This document shows, one piece after another, positions 1-11,400 of a stretch of 64,000 nucleotides of DNA (position 1 is the stretch's first letter; every line of letters begins with the position of its first letter). The stretch is from Oegoconia quadripuncta. Lineage: Eukaryota > Arthropoda > Insecta > Lepidoptera > Autostichidae. The stretch covers positions 29,010,836 through 29,074,835 of the forward strand of contig OX438748.1 in NCBI GenBank assembly GCA_949316235.1. Direction: 5' to 3'. The notes beneath the pieces were generated by a model that saw only the letters and a list, made by a program, of their open reading frames with translations, was not told where the DNA came from and ran no database searches. Both the position numbers and the translations under genes were made by a program.

Positions 1-616
1 GTTTCCCAGTAATTAACCGATAATTAAGATAATTATCAAGTACGTCAATGTTAATAGAGTCGCTAATTTGATCTCCTAACTTCCAAACAGTACTTAGAAG
101 GAACAAGTTGCATAAATCATGGCAATCCCAGACACAGTCTGTTGAAGTACCTGTGAAATGAATATTGATTGATTCAAGTCCAGTAAACCGATTTATGGCG
201 AATTTGGTTTATACCGCTAGGGATGTTTACTGGCTTTTATTTAGAATTTAGATAGCTTTTTGTACACTGCTGTAACAAAATTTCCATCCAGATATACTAA
301 ACATAGAGGTGATTTTCAATATCTAACCTCAGCTGTGCCAACATAATATCCAACAGAAAAACATTCGAAATACATTATTGTACGAATAATAATATAATAA
401 CAAGCCCGTTCGCTAGCCCAATGACCAAAAGTGGTTTATTACGGAACTCTTATTTGCACAAGACAGATGGAGATTGATTCCGAAGTCTTTGATGCTCATA
501 CTAGCCTATAAATAGCAATGGTTATGTAAGTATGATTTGGTTCTAACAAATAATAGTGAGAGACGTTTCATTACTTATCGATTCTGGAAATAAGGGTTGT
601 GCATTCAGTGGCGAGC
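1..616. other. Spacer, nothing recognised
   Basis: AT-rich sequence with no long open frame, no convincing splice-bounded exon and no repeat shared with the rest of the window. An upstream exon of the LRR gene could hide here, but nothing supports one. Confidence 0.4.
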
Positions 617-775
617 CTTTTTTTTTTGACGGGTAACGCATGACGCGTACTGCTGCCCTGGGGGACGGCGAGACTGTTATGTGGGACTCCCCTTCCTGAC
701 GGGAGGGATACCCACTAAAACCCCGCGGCGACCTTCTTCGGCAGTAGGGAGGACCTGGGAACGCATAAGCGGCTC
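617..775. repeat. GC-rich repeat fragment
   Basis: A run of T is followed by a GC-rich stretch containing GTTATGTGGGACTC. The same phrase and similar GC-rich surroundings recur at about 36435-36535, so this looks like a piece of a dispersed repeat. Its class is unknown. The isolated GC-rich composition is unlike the flanks. Confidence 0.35.
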
Positions 776-1886
776 ATATAAGTTTCATCTATGATTTGTT
801 GCCGTGGTTTCATATTCAAGTGTGACGTTTTGTTTCTGATTTGGCAGTTATCGATTTATCAAATCGTTCAAGATCTTCGCATAATCAGCCTAGCTCTCAT
901 GAAGTCAGCTTATCGCAATTGTGCAAAATTATATTTTAATTTTATATTATTAAGGACAACAAACAGCTGCCCAATTTATATACTGAATCTAGTTTTACAT
1001 AATGATGTGGATTATTGTACAACCAGCAACGTTATCCACAGGTTATTAGTTTGAAGATATAGACAGTAATACAAAATTGGTTTAATTTTACACCAAAACT
1101 TGAATATACCTAAGTTTAACAATGTTACCTACAGTTACTACAATAAGTATCTAAATATAGTTAGTAGTATTACAAAATTAAATATAACAGTCCATTAAGG
1201 ATACATTTTAACTTCCTATAATCTTATTTGATATTGATTTTTTGCACATGGATAGAGTGTCAGTGATAAAATAAAAATGTTTTCTAACAAATCAGTAGCT
1301 TGCTTTAGATATAGTATAGGTATTTAGTAATGAACATAGACTATTAGATTAAAGTTACCACTGTGAATTTCATTGCATCGGAGAATATACTTAGAACTCC
1401 TGTAACTATTAAAAAAAAACGATCAATAACTTCTTTATATTTATTAAAAATTTCACCAACGGCAAATATTACGACTCAATAATACTGTGTGACTGGATAC
1501 AGAGACAGGCCTCTGCTTGGGAGTTTTTTTTTTATTTTTTTTTATTTTGTGACTCAACTTTAGAACAATTAATTACAATACAAATATGAATGTATGGTAA
1601 TAGGATATGCTGAGATAGGTGTATAATATCTTGGCATTACTTGTTACTGACGTAGTTTTTTAAGTTTACCAACGATGGATGGATGAACGATTTCTGAAAT
1701 GAAGAGTTTATTATTATTATATTAATAAGCTATTTTTAGAAAATATAAAGTTTATTAATTATTCAAAATGTAACAACCCTATTGGAAAGTGCATCTAGTT
1801 GCGATAATCTATTCTTTTGAGACAAGTAGTGTGTCGAATTCAACTCGGATGGGAAGATTTGTCTGTTTCAGACTGTACGTAGTAGG
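776..1886. other. Spacer, nothing recognised
   Basis: AT-rich spacer. The 87-codon open frame at 791-1054 has no domain, no splice context and biased composition, so I do not call it a gene. Short T-rich runs around 1520-1545 are the only simple-sequence feature. Confidence 0.4.
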
Positions 1887-2445
1887 TAGGGGAGAGTGTG
1901 GATGAAAGAGCCAGTTTTGAATAGTATAAAAAAAACACACTTTTATTATATTATTTTCAAATGAAACTAGGTTTTCTTATAATCACTTTAATTGGCAATG
2001 TTATAAAATGAAAAAAAAAGAGGATAACAACGCTGATAATCTCTTATATAAATAGTTATAAAAAAAAATGAAATCGGCTCTTTCATAGCAGCAGGTCAAT
2101 GAAAGAGCTACCATGTGTTATGAAAGAGCCGATACCTACTTTTGAGGTACTAAACGGTTTTTTATCAATTAAAATTATGTTAAGTATTTAAAATCAGATA
2201 AATACTAAGCTTACTTTGGTAATTCTATGAAAATCACAATTTTTAAACAGTCTCAGTAATAATTAAACATTGTCTTAATCAACAATTAAAACTTTTGAAC
2301 TTTGTCTTGGTCAAAAATTAAATAATTAATAAAAATTTGTCTAAAAACATAAAATCGAGCCCTTTTTCGTATACTCAATAACTAAAAAATAAAAACAATA
2401 TAAAAACAATTTAAAATTAAAAACATTTTTGGCAGTAGAAATTAA

Positions 2446-2688
2446 TCACCCCTTTGTGGCCACACGATTCATCATCACGATCATGGGCAACCCGTTATAT
2501 ATCTTGCACTTGTACCATACTTCTTTAGTAGAATTAAAATTGTCATTGCACACAACACAAAAGTTATGACTTTCATTTGAACTGACATTCCTTTTTTTAA
2601 ATTCTATTAAGTTAACGTCAACATCTGAACTTGTCAATGATGAATCATCATGCAATGTAATGCTTTCATTAGAGTTGCTTACTAGCAA
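2446..2688 (-). pseudogene. Transposase C-terminal fragment with Cys-rich motif
   Basis: Open frame of 80 codons inside the pogo-like element. An acidic, serine-rich stretch precedes a Cys-x2-Cys and a Trp-x-Lys-Cys, matching the small zinc-binding tail found on many insect pogo-type transposases (Cys-x2-Cys, a Trp, then Cys-x2-Cys). The second cysteine pair and the His are lost, so it is a decayed remnant. It starts at an internal ATG and lacks the DNA-binding and DDE domains. Confidence 0.5.
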
Positions 2689-2916
2689 CTCTACTCACTC
2701 TGTTCTGTTCTCACTCTGCTCACACTGTTTTTTTGTATTTAACTGCCTAATATTTTGTTCTGTTTTCATCTTCCTAGTTATAGATTTTTTTTGATTTGCA
2801 TTCAGTTTCTTTTTCATGTATTTTATCCTTTTCTGGAGTATTTGTGATAATAGCTGATACCATTTTACGAGTGTTGGGTTTCTAATACTTCCTTGGGCCT
2901 AATTTTAGAAATGGTC

Positions 2917-3120
2917 TTACCATTTCAGGACTAACAATATGCTGTGACGATGTTGATGGTGTAGGTTGGACATTTGGACTTTTAGGAGCGTCTGAAGCGT
3001 TAATATGGGTCGTGCTGGGTTGTGGTGTTCTGGGATAGCAGCTTCTGACAGTGTTGGATCAGGTTTATCAGTCACGTATGATGTTAGAAAATCATCTTCG
3101 GAAAATATTTTGGAATTTAA
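2917..3120 (-). pseudogene. Transposase fragment, frame-shifted from the previous one
   Basis: The minus-strand frame carries FSEDDFLTSYVTDKPDP, the sort of linker that follows the DDE domain in insect pogo/Tigger transposases (an EDF motif followed by acidic and proline-rich sequence). It belongs upstream of the 2446-2688 fragment in the transposase but in a different frame, and its 5' side runs into an inserted retrotransposon tail. Assignment is by pattern only. Confidence 0.4.
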
Positions 3121-3139
3121 AGGATAATAAAAAATATAA

Positions 3140-3310
3140 AGGAAGACATATCTTTCTATTCTGAAACAACTAAAATTAAAAATTTTGGACACCCCCGACT
3201 TCCATAAATATGACTGGTAGAGAATGCCATTAGGCATTAAGTCCGCCTTTTGTACATACACATTTTTTGTATTTTGTGCAATAAAGATTAAATAAATAAA
3301 TATAAATTAT
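3140..3310 (+). mobile_element. Non-LTR retrotransposon 3' end
   Basis: The 3' untranslated tail contains AAGTCCGCCTTTTGTAC and GTGCAATAAAG and ends in an AAAT microsatellite. The same 3' end recurs at 7750-7915, 33340-33480 and 50683-50815. It is 5'-truncated and sits inside the pogo-like element, so it is the younger insertion. The 5' limit is approximate. Confidence 0.55.
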
Positions 3311-3374
3311 AGCTAAGAACAATCTCCATCACATCAGTTATCAAACAAAAAAAAGAACCATCAGAATTAGTCCA

Positions 3375-3480
3375 TTGGTTTAGGAGCTACGCGGCGGCGG
3401 AGGACACACACACACACAGAGACAGACACACACGTCAAACTTATAACACCCCTCTTTCTTCGTCGGGGGTTAATTAAAAC
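3375..3480 (+). repeat. Dispersed repeat with CA-rich core
   Basis: An (AC)n/GACA-rich core is followed by CTTATAACACCCCTCTTTCT and TCGTCGGGGG. A related block with a (CA)n core followed by CATAACACCCGTCATTTTTC and GTCGGG is at about 37195-37310. This is a dispersed repeat end with a microsatellite, inserted in the transposon. Confidence 0.45.
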
Positions 3481-4139
3481 TAAACGATGTATTAAATGAG
3501 CCAGTTTTCGTGTCATGAAAGAGCCGGCTCTTTCAAAGCTTAGATAACTGGCTCTTTCAAAACACCACGCTTTTAAAAATATAACCTCCAAAAAGGGCAC
3601 TATACCAGAACGCTGATCTGATATTATTTATGCAAAACAAGGGCAAATATATAGATGCCAATACTGTATATCAGTTTTGTCAACTTATGCAATATTCTTG
3701 TTGAAAAAAAAGATGAAAGAAACACAAAGGAACTTACTTTTTGGCTTCCGAATTTTCGTAACAGTCCTGTGAGGCCATTAGTTGTCGTAGAACTGTCAAA
3801 TGTTTGTGGGTGACAGCTATCCAGTGTTGCCATTTAAGGAGTAAAATTAAACTTTGGTAGAATATCGTTAAGTAATGGAAAATCACATCGGCTCTTTCAA
3901 AGCCTGGCTCTTTCATACACACTCTCCCCTACTTAAGAATCAAATCGAATCAAATATATTTATTAATTCAAATGGCACATTGAATACATAGAATCTACAT
4001 AATAATACTGAATTGCAACTGTAACACTAGTGTCTGAACTAGGAAAATCCTGTGTTTCAGGCGAAGCTAGGCTAGGGAGAATGTCTCTGCAACTATCATA
4101 GTTAGACAGAGACACAATTTTTCAATTAGGTTCCTGGTT

Positions 4140-4477
4140 ATACACAAAATCTTCCTTTCAATAAATTTAAAGATATTAGAAAACAGAAACTTATTAAGAA
4201 AGCATATTATAAAATATCAGACTATTTAGATGATAATCATCCCTGGACATAACCAGCTCGTTCGCATGCCAGGCTATATCACTATTAATAATGAAGTATA
4301 AAAACCTTTTTGTAATATAAACCTGTTTCTAAAAGAGCAACCCCTCGAGTTTCTTGCTTGTTCTCCTCAGAGGGAAATTGCATGTTGAACAAGCAGTAGC
4401 TTAAAAAGTGTAAAATTGACTATTTTAAGTGTGCCATGTGTACCTACAAAATAAAGCATTTTCGACTTTGACTTTGA
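4140..4477 (+). mobile_element. 5'-truncated non-LTR tail (KAYYKI type)
   Basis: The forward frame from about 4158 reads a short retrotransposon C-terminus (KKAYYKISDYLDDNHPWT then stop), followed by a 3' UTR ending in AATAAAGCATTTTCGACTTT. This C-terminal peptide is typical of lepidopteran non-LTR elements. The upstream reverse transcriptase is missing, as expected from 5' truncation. A near-identical copy lies at 4815-5131. Confidence 0.6.
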
Positions 4478-4814
4478 GTACTCATCGTTACACAATCCTA
4501 AGAATACTACCTAGTATAAGATCGCCATCAAAAACTACAAACAATCAGCGGTATCAACCGCATCTGTTTTAGGGGATCGGTAAACACTTGAGCTCAACGA
4601 TTGGCACCTGGGAGGGCTGAGTTTGAGGAGGGTACGGGCCCTCCGACCTCGACGTCAATAAACGTCTGTTGTCGAACCCTTGAATGGCTTTGACCGATTA
4701 TTAGGAAGAATAGTACTAATATAGAGTGGGGTTTGGACGAGTAATTAATAAAAGTAATTCTTTTTTTACCCGATTAAAAGATAGGGATATAATTTTTAGT
4801 TTAGTTTTGTTATT

Positions 4815-5131
4815 ATCTTCCTCTCAATAAATTTAAAGATACTATAAAACAGAAACTTATTAAGAAAGCATATTATAAAATATCAGACTGTTTAGATAAT
4901 AATCATCCCTGGACATAATCAGATCGTTCGCATGCCAGGCTATTTCACAATTAATAATGAAATATAAACACCTTTATGTAAAATCAAAGCCTGATTTTAA
5001 AGAGCAACCCTTCGAGTTTCTTGCTTGTTCTTCTCAGGGGAAAATTGCATTTTGAACAAGCAATAGCTTAAAAAATGTAAAATTGACTATTTTAACTGTA
5101 CTCTGTGTACCTACACTTTGACTTTGACTTT
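4815..5131 (+). mobile_element. Second copy of the KAYYKI-type non-LTR tail
   Basis: Same peptide remnant (KKAYYKISDCLDNNHPWT then stop) and same 3' UTR as 4140-4477, ending in repeated CTTTGACTTT. The copy has lost the AATAAAGCA segment. The two copies, about 340 bp apart and in the same orientation, are independent insertions or a local duplication. Confidence 0.6.
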
Positions 5132-5139
5132 ATCGTTCG

Positions 5140-5276
5140 AACTTAGCGGGATTGGTGCGCTGAAAAAGGTCGTGGGACGTAGTTGGATGAGGCAGCTTCC
5201 CACCGATCGCCGGTCGCTGTGGAAATCTATGGTGGAGGCCTATGTACAGCAAGACGTCCTGTGGCTGATATGATTA
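5140..5276 (+). mobile_element. RTE-type retrotransposon C-terminal remnant
   Basis: A forward frame reads a phrase like KVVGRSWMRQ followed by a leucine-tryptophan-lysine segment and AYVQQDVLW, the C-terminus of RTE-clade reverse transcriptase proteins. Another copy is at 50818-50960 and a worn one at about 38125-38215. It is frame-damaged and truncated. Confidence 0.5.
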
Positions 5277-5284
5277 TGATTCAT

Positions 5285-5522
5285 AAATTGGTGAAGTGGA
5301 TAGAGATCCTGTCCTCGAAACCAATGGTTGCGGATTCGAATCCCGCGAGGTTGTAAAAATGTTTGTGTGATGAATACGAACATTTATTCTCGAGTCATGA
5401 ATGTTTATAGAAATATTTATGTATGTTTATCCGTTATCTAGTAACCATAGTACAAGCTTTGCTTTGTTTGGGACTAGATGATTTGTGCAAGTATCCGAAA
5501 TGTAAAAATAAATAAAAATAAA
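5285..5522 (+). repeat. tRNA-derived SINE, family B
   Basis: A tRNA-like head with an RNA polymerase III B box (GATTCGAATCCCGC) is followed by the body shared with 18391-18626, 28341-28565 and 58211-58567, and an A-rich AAAT tail. The family B head reads roughly GACGACCGGTTGGTGTAGTG, then AACCAACGGTTGCGGG in better copies. Confidence 0.6.
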
Positions 5523-5557
5523 TTGTTTACATAAAAAGGACAACAGTAGACCAACTT

Positions 5558-5813
5558 ATAAATAAATAAATAAATAAATATCTATCTAATCATCTAGTTC
5601 CACACTAAGCAACTAGGCTTGTATTATAGATGGTTGATAAACTACACAAATATTTTTTTTTGTAAATAAATACATGTATAAATGAAAAACATCCATAACT
5701 CGGGAACACATGTCTGTATTCGTCATACAAACATATGCCCCTAGCGGGATTCGAACCCGCGACCTTTTGGTAATAGCAGCAGAGTTTGTAACCGCTACAC
5801 CAAACAGGCCGCC
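5558..5813 (-). repeat. tRNA-derived SINE, family A
   Basis: Full-length family A copy on the minus strand. The head (GCCTGTTTGGTGTAGCGGTT) has a B box of GGGTTCGAATCCCGC, a body with GATGAATACGGACATATG-like sequence, CAACCATCTGGTATCC, ATGGCGCTGTGTG-like sequence and a (TTTA)n tail that appears at the left edge as (AAAT)n. Confidence 0.7.
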
Positions 5814-6024
5814 ATTATGATATGTTGGTCTTCAATAAGGTCAAAGAAACTGACTCGTATTAACTGCGAATCGCTTCCATCGTGTATATGGTATCTGACC
5901 TAAACAGTATAATTAATAAATGTTTTATCTTTCAATTTGTCATCTGCAGTCACCTGGTATGCTTTATTCGATAGATTGCTTGAAAACTTGTAGCTGCGAT
6001 ATCGAAGAAAATTTACTATTTTAA

Positions 6025-6142
6025 GTGCTTGTTCTTCTCAAGGGAAAATTGCCTTTGGAACAAGCTGTAGCTTTAAAAATGTAAAATCTGACTATTTTGC
6101 GTGTACCCTGTGTACCTACAAAATAAAGCATTTTTTTTTTAA
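6025..6142 (+). mobile_element. 3' UTR of KAYYKI-type non-LTR element
   Basis: Only the 3' UTR is left (TTGTTCTTCTCA, then TGTACCTACAAAATAAAGCA and a T run). It matches the 3' ends at 4140-4477 and 4815-5131. Confidence 0.55.
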
Positions 6143-6404
6143 TTTGATTTCTACGTAGAAATTTCTTAAGGACCGAGTTACGAAGAAACTCAAACAAAAA
6201 AAGAATAGGTGTCGAAGAAAATTGTCTGAAACCTAGAATTTTATTACCTAGAAATTTCTAAAGGACCGAGTTACGTCACAATTCCTTCGATATCGGGAAG
6301 ATCAAGTGTAATAGGAAGCCGATATATTGGGCTCACACAATAGTGTTATAATAATAGGTTATTTTTGTGGCATTTTTGAAGAGAAATATCTGAAATGGTA
6401 AAGA

Positions 6405-6960
6405 ATGCTGACAAGTTGAGAGTAAAAGGAAGTTGCTGTCCTGCCAAATTAAAAAGCTGTGAAGTGAGAGTCGGGCCTTCCGAAAATTATCATATACGAC
6501 GTGTGTCATGTCATGAATGCTGGGTATGGCAGAAGAAGAAATAAAATAGAATTAATGTAGTGGAAAAGAGATCATTGAGAAGTTGAGTGGGGTGACTTTG
6601 AAAGATAGAATCAGGAATAGTGCAATTAGGGAGTTAAGCGGTGTGAATGAAGACGTGGTGACAAATATTGAAAAAGGTATGCTGAGTTGGTTTTGACATG
6701 TGGAGAGGATGAATGAAAGAAGACTGTGTGGACTGGACGAATGCGGATGGTACTGTTAGTGGGGAAGACCACGGCGAACGTACCATGATCAAATCGGGGA
6801 CGTCTTAAAGGCCAAGTCGAGAGTACCCTAAACTGACAAGCATGTATGAACAACCTTATGAGAGTGAATGAAGCAAAAGAGGTGTGTCAGGATCGTAGCA
6901 AGTGGAAGTCTGTGGTTTCTGCGTATCCCTACGGGAAACAGGCATGACATTATGTTTGGT
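6405..6960 (+). pseudogene. RTE-like reverse transcriptase C-terminus, broken
   Basis: The forward reading contains DRIRNSAIRELSGV, then NIEKGMLSWF, HVERMNERRL and a glycine-arginine-rich motif, the order found at the C-terminus of RTE-type elements in insects (IR, GH-V-RM, then a basic GRPR stretch). Several stops and frame changes interrupt it. It is a decayed, truncated copy with no role for nearby genes. Confidence 0.55.
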
Positions 6961-7385
6961 ACGAGTATGTATGTCACGCCATGAGCTGTCTTTATTATTT
7001 TATTCCAAAGTTTGAACTTTTCTGTTTTTCGTTTGGTATTTGTCGACGATATCTACGAAGAGATTCGAATTTTCTTTCAAGATTTATCATATCTAAATTA
7101 TAGAACTCGAAATTTCCCAATAACTATTGTCATAGGCATCGGGAATCACAACGGTGACCAGTCCCCTCCGAAGAATAAATTATTCGCATTAAATGTGTAA
7201 TTAGCGGCGCGTCCTGCTCTTTGCATTTTTTCCTACCCACTAACACATACGGAAATACAAGGTGGGCGTCACGTTATCAGTCACTACACCTTTCCGCCCG
7301 CGGCTTCACCTTCGTGGAATAACTTTACATTTACATATGTCTTTGAAATTAATTTAAAAGTACTATTAAATATCATACATTTTTG

Positions 7386-7500
7386 TATTGTCTTGTTTCG
7401 TGCACGTGAAGAGAATAGAACATAGAGCTAACCTGTCTCTTCCCGTAGGTGTTGATTAAGAGACGTTACATCACAACATTTATATAGACTTACACGTTAC
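7386..7500 (-). repeat. Dispersed repeat E fragment
   Basis: Contains CCTGTCTCTTCCCGTAGG and the flanking phrase shared in reverse with 20404-20695 and 61584-61835 and in the same sense with 47283-47510 and 48975-49140. A second part of the same repeat (AGGTGAACCGTGGACGTTG) lies at 7925-7980, separated by a retrotransposon tail. Confidence 0.45.
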
Positions 7501-7749
7501 AAAGGCAATGCGCTTACCCCCTGTTAATTGTGCATTTATAAATAGTTTAAACTGCGTCTAAAGGAATATTATTTATCTCTTTAATGAATTCGTATATACT
7601 GTTATATATATTTATGTGTATTTTATTATTGTACTTATTTACATGGTTTGTTTATTTTAGTAAGTGTTTATCTTTGTATGTATTCTACTATACCTATGTA
7701 TTTTCTATGTATCGTATTTTTACTGCTGATATTTAAAGTTATGCACCTT

Positions 7750-7915
7750 TTACTTTGCACCATCTAACTACTTATTAAAAAGCTTCTTTAGCTGAGGTTG
7801 TATGGAAGAAATCGCTATCAGCGATAAGACCGCCTTTGTACACTTCATCATTTATGTTAAATGTTCTTTGTGTTTTATTTTTGTGTGCAATAAAGAAAAG
7901 AATTTAATAATAATC
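7750..7915 (+). mobile_element. Non-LTR retrotransposon 3' end
   Basis: Contains GCTATCAGCGATAAGACCGC, TTTGTACACTTC and TGTGTGCAATAAAGAAAAG with an A/T-rich tail. Same family as 3140-3310, 33340-33480 and 50683-50815. 5'-truncated, no coding sequence. Confidence 0.6.
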
Positions 7916-7981
7916 ATAGTTCGGAAGGTGAACCGTGGACGTTGTTTCAAGCATTAAACCTATGATTGGGATATCTCTGAC

Positions 7982-8168
7982 CAGTGGCGTGCCCCAATAT
8001 AGGCAGAAAGGCAGTGCCTACCCTAGTAAATTGTAAGCGTAACTAATGCATTGTCACGATAGCTGATTCATATTGATGTTAACAGAAATATTGTAAACAG
8101 TTGCGAAGATTCCTATAAGAGCAAGTTATTATTTTGTAATTGTATTTTTAACGCTGTGCACACCACTG
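7982..8168 (+). mobile_element. MITE with CAGTGGCGTGC ends
   Basis: A short element starting CAGTGGCGTGC and ending GTGCACACCACTG, which are imperfect inverted ends. It contains AGGCAGAAAGGCAGTGCC. Relatives lie at 44642-45110 (split by a SINE), 48150-48216 and 49390-49517. It ends about 80 bp before the first recognised LRR-gene exon. Confidence 0.6.
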
Positions 8169-8247
8169 TCTCTGACCACCACATTTGAGATAAAGATTAG
8201 ACGTTATGTATATATGTATGTCAAGATATTTTTCGCTTTCTTTACAG

Positions 8248-8464
8248 ATAATCGGCCGTCATCTTCGTGAGCAAAAAGCCAGGAACAAGAGTAGCGCTGT
8301 GTCGCTCCTCGACTGCGCTTTAAGAGGAGTATCAGCTCTAACATCTGCCTCTGTGTCAGAGCTCGCCGGAGTAGGGCTCCATGGTCTTGTGATATCGTCA
8401 GGAGACATCAGAAGGGTCCAACAGGGAGCTTTTAATACAGTTGCTGCTACATTATTGGCTTTAG
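8248..8464 (+). CDS. LRR gene, first recognised exon
   Basis: Acceptor TTTCTTTACAG just before, donor GTAGGT just after. It encodes about 72 residues with LLDCALRGV (probable end of the LRR N-cap) and the start of the repeat array (FNTVAATLLALG). The reading frame is set by the next exon. The open frame continues upstream to an ATG at 8206, but the strong polypyrimidine acceptor argues that this ATG is intronic. Confidence 0.85.
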
Positions 8465-11400
8465 GTAGGTAACAAAGGTACTGTATAACGAAATATCGTG
8501 CACTCATGGCGTAGTCATATTTGCTATTCGTTTTCGATTATCGAAATTAGCGCGGTCAGTACTTGGATGGGTGACCACTAGTGTGCTTTGGGAGCAATTT
8601 AAACAGCCGGCTCCAGTTGTTTTCAATTGACGGCAGTCATTAAACCAAGTCGATTGAAAACAATGACTCTTTGACACAAATCCACCAGCAGCACTGGGCC
8701 CGCGTGGTAGATTATGATCCTTACCATCTCCCAATGAGAGGGGCTGTGCTCTAACAGTAGGGGGATATGTTATGCTGATGGTGATGACTATGGGATGAGT
8801 AACATATGTAACAAAATATTGTGCTAAAAATATTTCTAACATTGTTTGTTTCTTATACAAAAAAATAACAAAAAAAAATAAATGGTTATATCGTCTGTGA
8901 TGAGATACAGTGTTCGGATAAAGCTATATCTAAAGTCTTGCCATACAACGTGGCAGCGGCGCTAGCCTTCTGGGTACCTTGTCACAAAGCAGTGACCTGG
9001 AACATGTGTTCTACTTATGACGTGAACTTATGTTCCAGGGTTCTTTTTTTATCTCTATTTTAGTATGTTTTTGTTAATATCTTTACATTTTGATATAATA
9101 ATGAAATAAATAACGTTTCAATGGTTAAACGACGACGACCTGTTTGGTGTAGTGGCATAACTTATTAGTAATCTGTGGTAGTGGTTAGAAACTCTGCTGC
9201 TATACCAAAGGGTCGCGGGTTCGAATCCCGCTAGGGGCATATGTTTGTATGATGAATACGGACATATGTTCCCGAGTTATGGATGTTTCTCATTTATATA
9301 TGTATTTATTTACAAAAAAAATGTATATGTGTAGTTTATCAACCATCTGGTATCCATAATACAAGCCTAGTTTCTTAGTGTGGAACTAAATGGCGCTGTG
9401 TGTATGTGCAAAGATATTTATTATTATTATTATTATTTAAACCTATATCTTACAAGTAAATATATATTTGTGGGTTTTTGAATCAATGAATAGGTGCAAT
9501 ATAATATTTTGAGTATGTAACATTGTTTCATGATTTCCAGGTCTACCGAATAATCAGCTGCCATCAGTGCCAACAGAAGCGTTAACTCGTCTCTGGAATC
9601 TGGACCGTCTGGATTTATCTAACAATAAGATTCACACACTGGACCCGAATTCGTTTAAGGTAAGCTTTACGAGGTCCTAGGGGTGGGTAATAAAATTTAC
9701 AGGTCAAAAGGGTCAAATGTACGGGAAGCAATATCGCAGTAAATCGTTGCGATTTAATTAACAGTATCATTCACAAGGCCTCAATGTTGCGACTCCGTTT
9801 CGTTTTGTGTTGCAGAGCGTTGCACTATTATTGTTAATAATTTATTTATTTACAAAGTCTAATACACTGTTATACATGAATTGTCAAGTGCAATATAGGT
9901 ACCTAAGGCTGAGATACACAACGTGAATCTTTGGACCTCCAAAATAGATATAATCAGAGTTATGGTGGTTAGTATTCTTCCGTGCGGTTACTCCACGGCC
10001 TTGGGTATGTAAAAATATACAAAGAAAAATATATGCTTTTCATGTTGACAATTAGATTGTGTGTATGTGTGTATCTGTATTGTGCAGTGCCAGTTGTATA
10101 TGGTAGGTATTCAGACTCTCCTCTATTCAGTAATACCTTAGGCACGTATTTTTGAAAATCATCTGTCGCAGCTGGATACTTGATGTACTCGTATTGTTCA
10201 TGGGATGGTGGTAGAAGTATTGGATATTTTGGGCAGCGAAATGGATTCTTCATTTTAATGAATCGATGACAAAAATATAAATTTTTTGAGGACCGAAACG
10301 CAACGTGTACAGCATTATCAGTAGCATCATAGCGGTCCCACACGCAGTGTAGCATAGAAGATGCCCTATAATGTTTGTGGTGTGATATCATACAAGCATC
10401 GTCCATGTTCAGATATAGTAAATGTCGGCAATGAGAACTCTTCCAACATTTGGACGCGAGAGTTGGGTGTATTATTCAATGAAATAAGGATTAAAAAACG
10501 GTTCGTTTAACTGGAATTTCGTTTCCGAAACGGAAATTCGTTTAAATGGATTCAATCATATTCAAAATTACTTTCAAAATTTAAACAAATATGAATTATT
10601 GTGCAGTACAGCTTACTACATAAGAGTTTTACTCGAGAGATACTTGCCTTAAAAATATACATATATGTGCTCACGATTGTTCCCGTTGGGTTGGGCAGAT
10701 ACTATTGATTTCTACTTGCAAGGATCATCACACTTTTGATTCTTCCACTCTCATCAAATGCTTCATATACGCAAAAGGTCCCCTTTTGTACGTCACGTTG
10801 ACGTCCTTCTGGGTCGACCTTCACTGACTCTTCCATTCACGCTTTCTTTATATCTATGTTGTCTTCGTTTTGGATGTATCATTCATTCGTTCAAAAAAAA
10901 AAGGTTGCAACATGAACTTTTGAACTGTTGTACTGAATTATTGTAGATATGAATTGAATAATCAATAATGTTATGATAATATATTTAGTAGATAGAATGT
11001 TTAAGATTATCAGCATTATGGGGACATTACGCGACCAGTGGCGCGATTACGTTAGGTGTGTTTTCAACGCCAAGGGTGGTTAAAATAGAGATTAGTGAGG
11101 GTTACCGAGAGATAACAGTTAACGTTGTCTAGACGATAAACATAATAGTAATTATTTACTGAACATGAGCATTGAACAATTAACTGCAAGGGTCCCAGTG
11201 AAAATTGTATAAATACTTATGTGTAGGTATTTAGGTACGAGTATTAGGTATGTATTACAATATTCAAAATTTTACTATTGTCATGGGCATTAGTGCTATT
11301 TTATTTGCAGAATTTCAGATTCTCAAATCACCAGATAATAGAAACAACAAATTCCATAAAATCCAACAAATATCAGTTTTCAATAACTGAATTCGGAATA

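Larger units (their letters stand above)
1889..3929 (-). mobile_element. Pogo/Tc1-like DNA transposon, degenerate
   Basis: The 26-bp terminal inverted repeats at 1889-1914 and 3904-3929 begin GGGGAGAGTGTG and differ at one position. The dinucleotide TA flanks both ends (1887-1888 and 3930-3931), the target duplication of the Tc1/mariner/pogo superfamily. The nonamer GAAAGAGCC, part of the TIR, recurs inside the element in both orientations. Minus-strand coding remnants (2446-2688 and about 2917-3120) look like the C-terminal end of a pogo-type transposase. No catalytic DDE core is readable, so the element is non-autonomous. It has also received a non-LTR tail (about 3140-3310) and another repeat (about 3375-3480). 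TIR and TA flanks are seen; the superfamily is inferred from them and from the protein remnants. Confidence 0.75.

Noticed and set aside
5730..5813. tRNA genes at the many GGTTCGAATCCC sites
   Set aside because: All are SINE heads: they continue into shared SINE bodies and lack paired acceptor stems.
8206..8247. ATG start for the LRR gene directly upstream of the first exon
   Set aside because: The stretch is a polypyrimidine tract ending in TTTACAG, a strong acceptor, and the resulting start has no proper signal peptide.
8550..8577. Functional 5S rRNA gene
   Set aside because: Only internal segments match, with changes, and the sequence continues into a repeat body found elsewhere.
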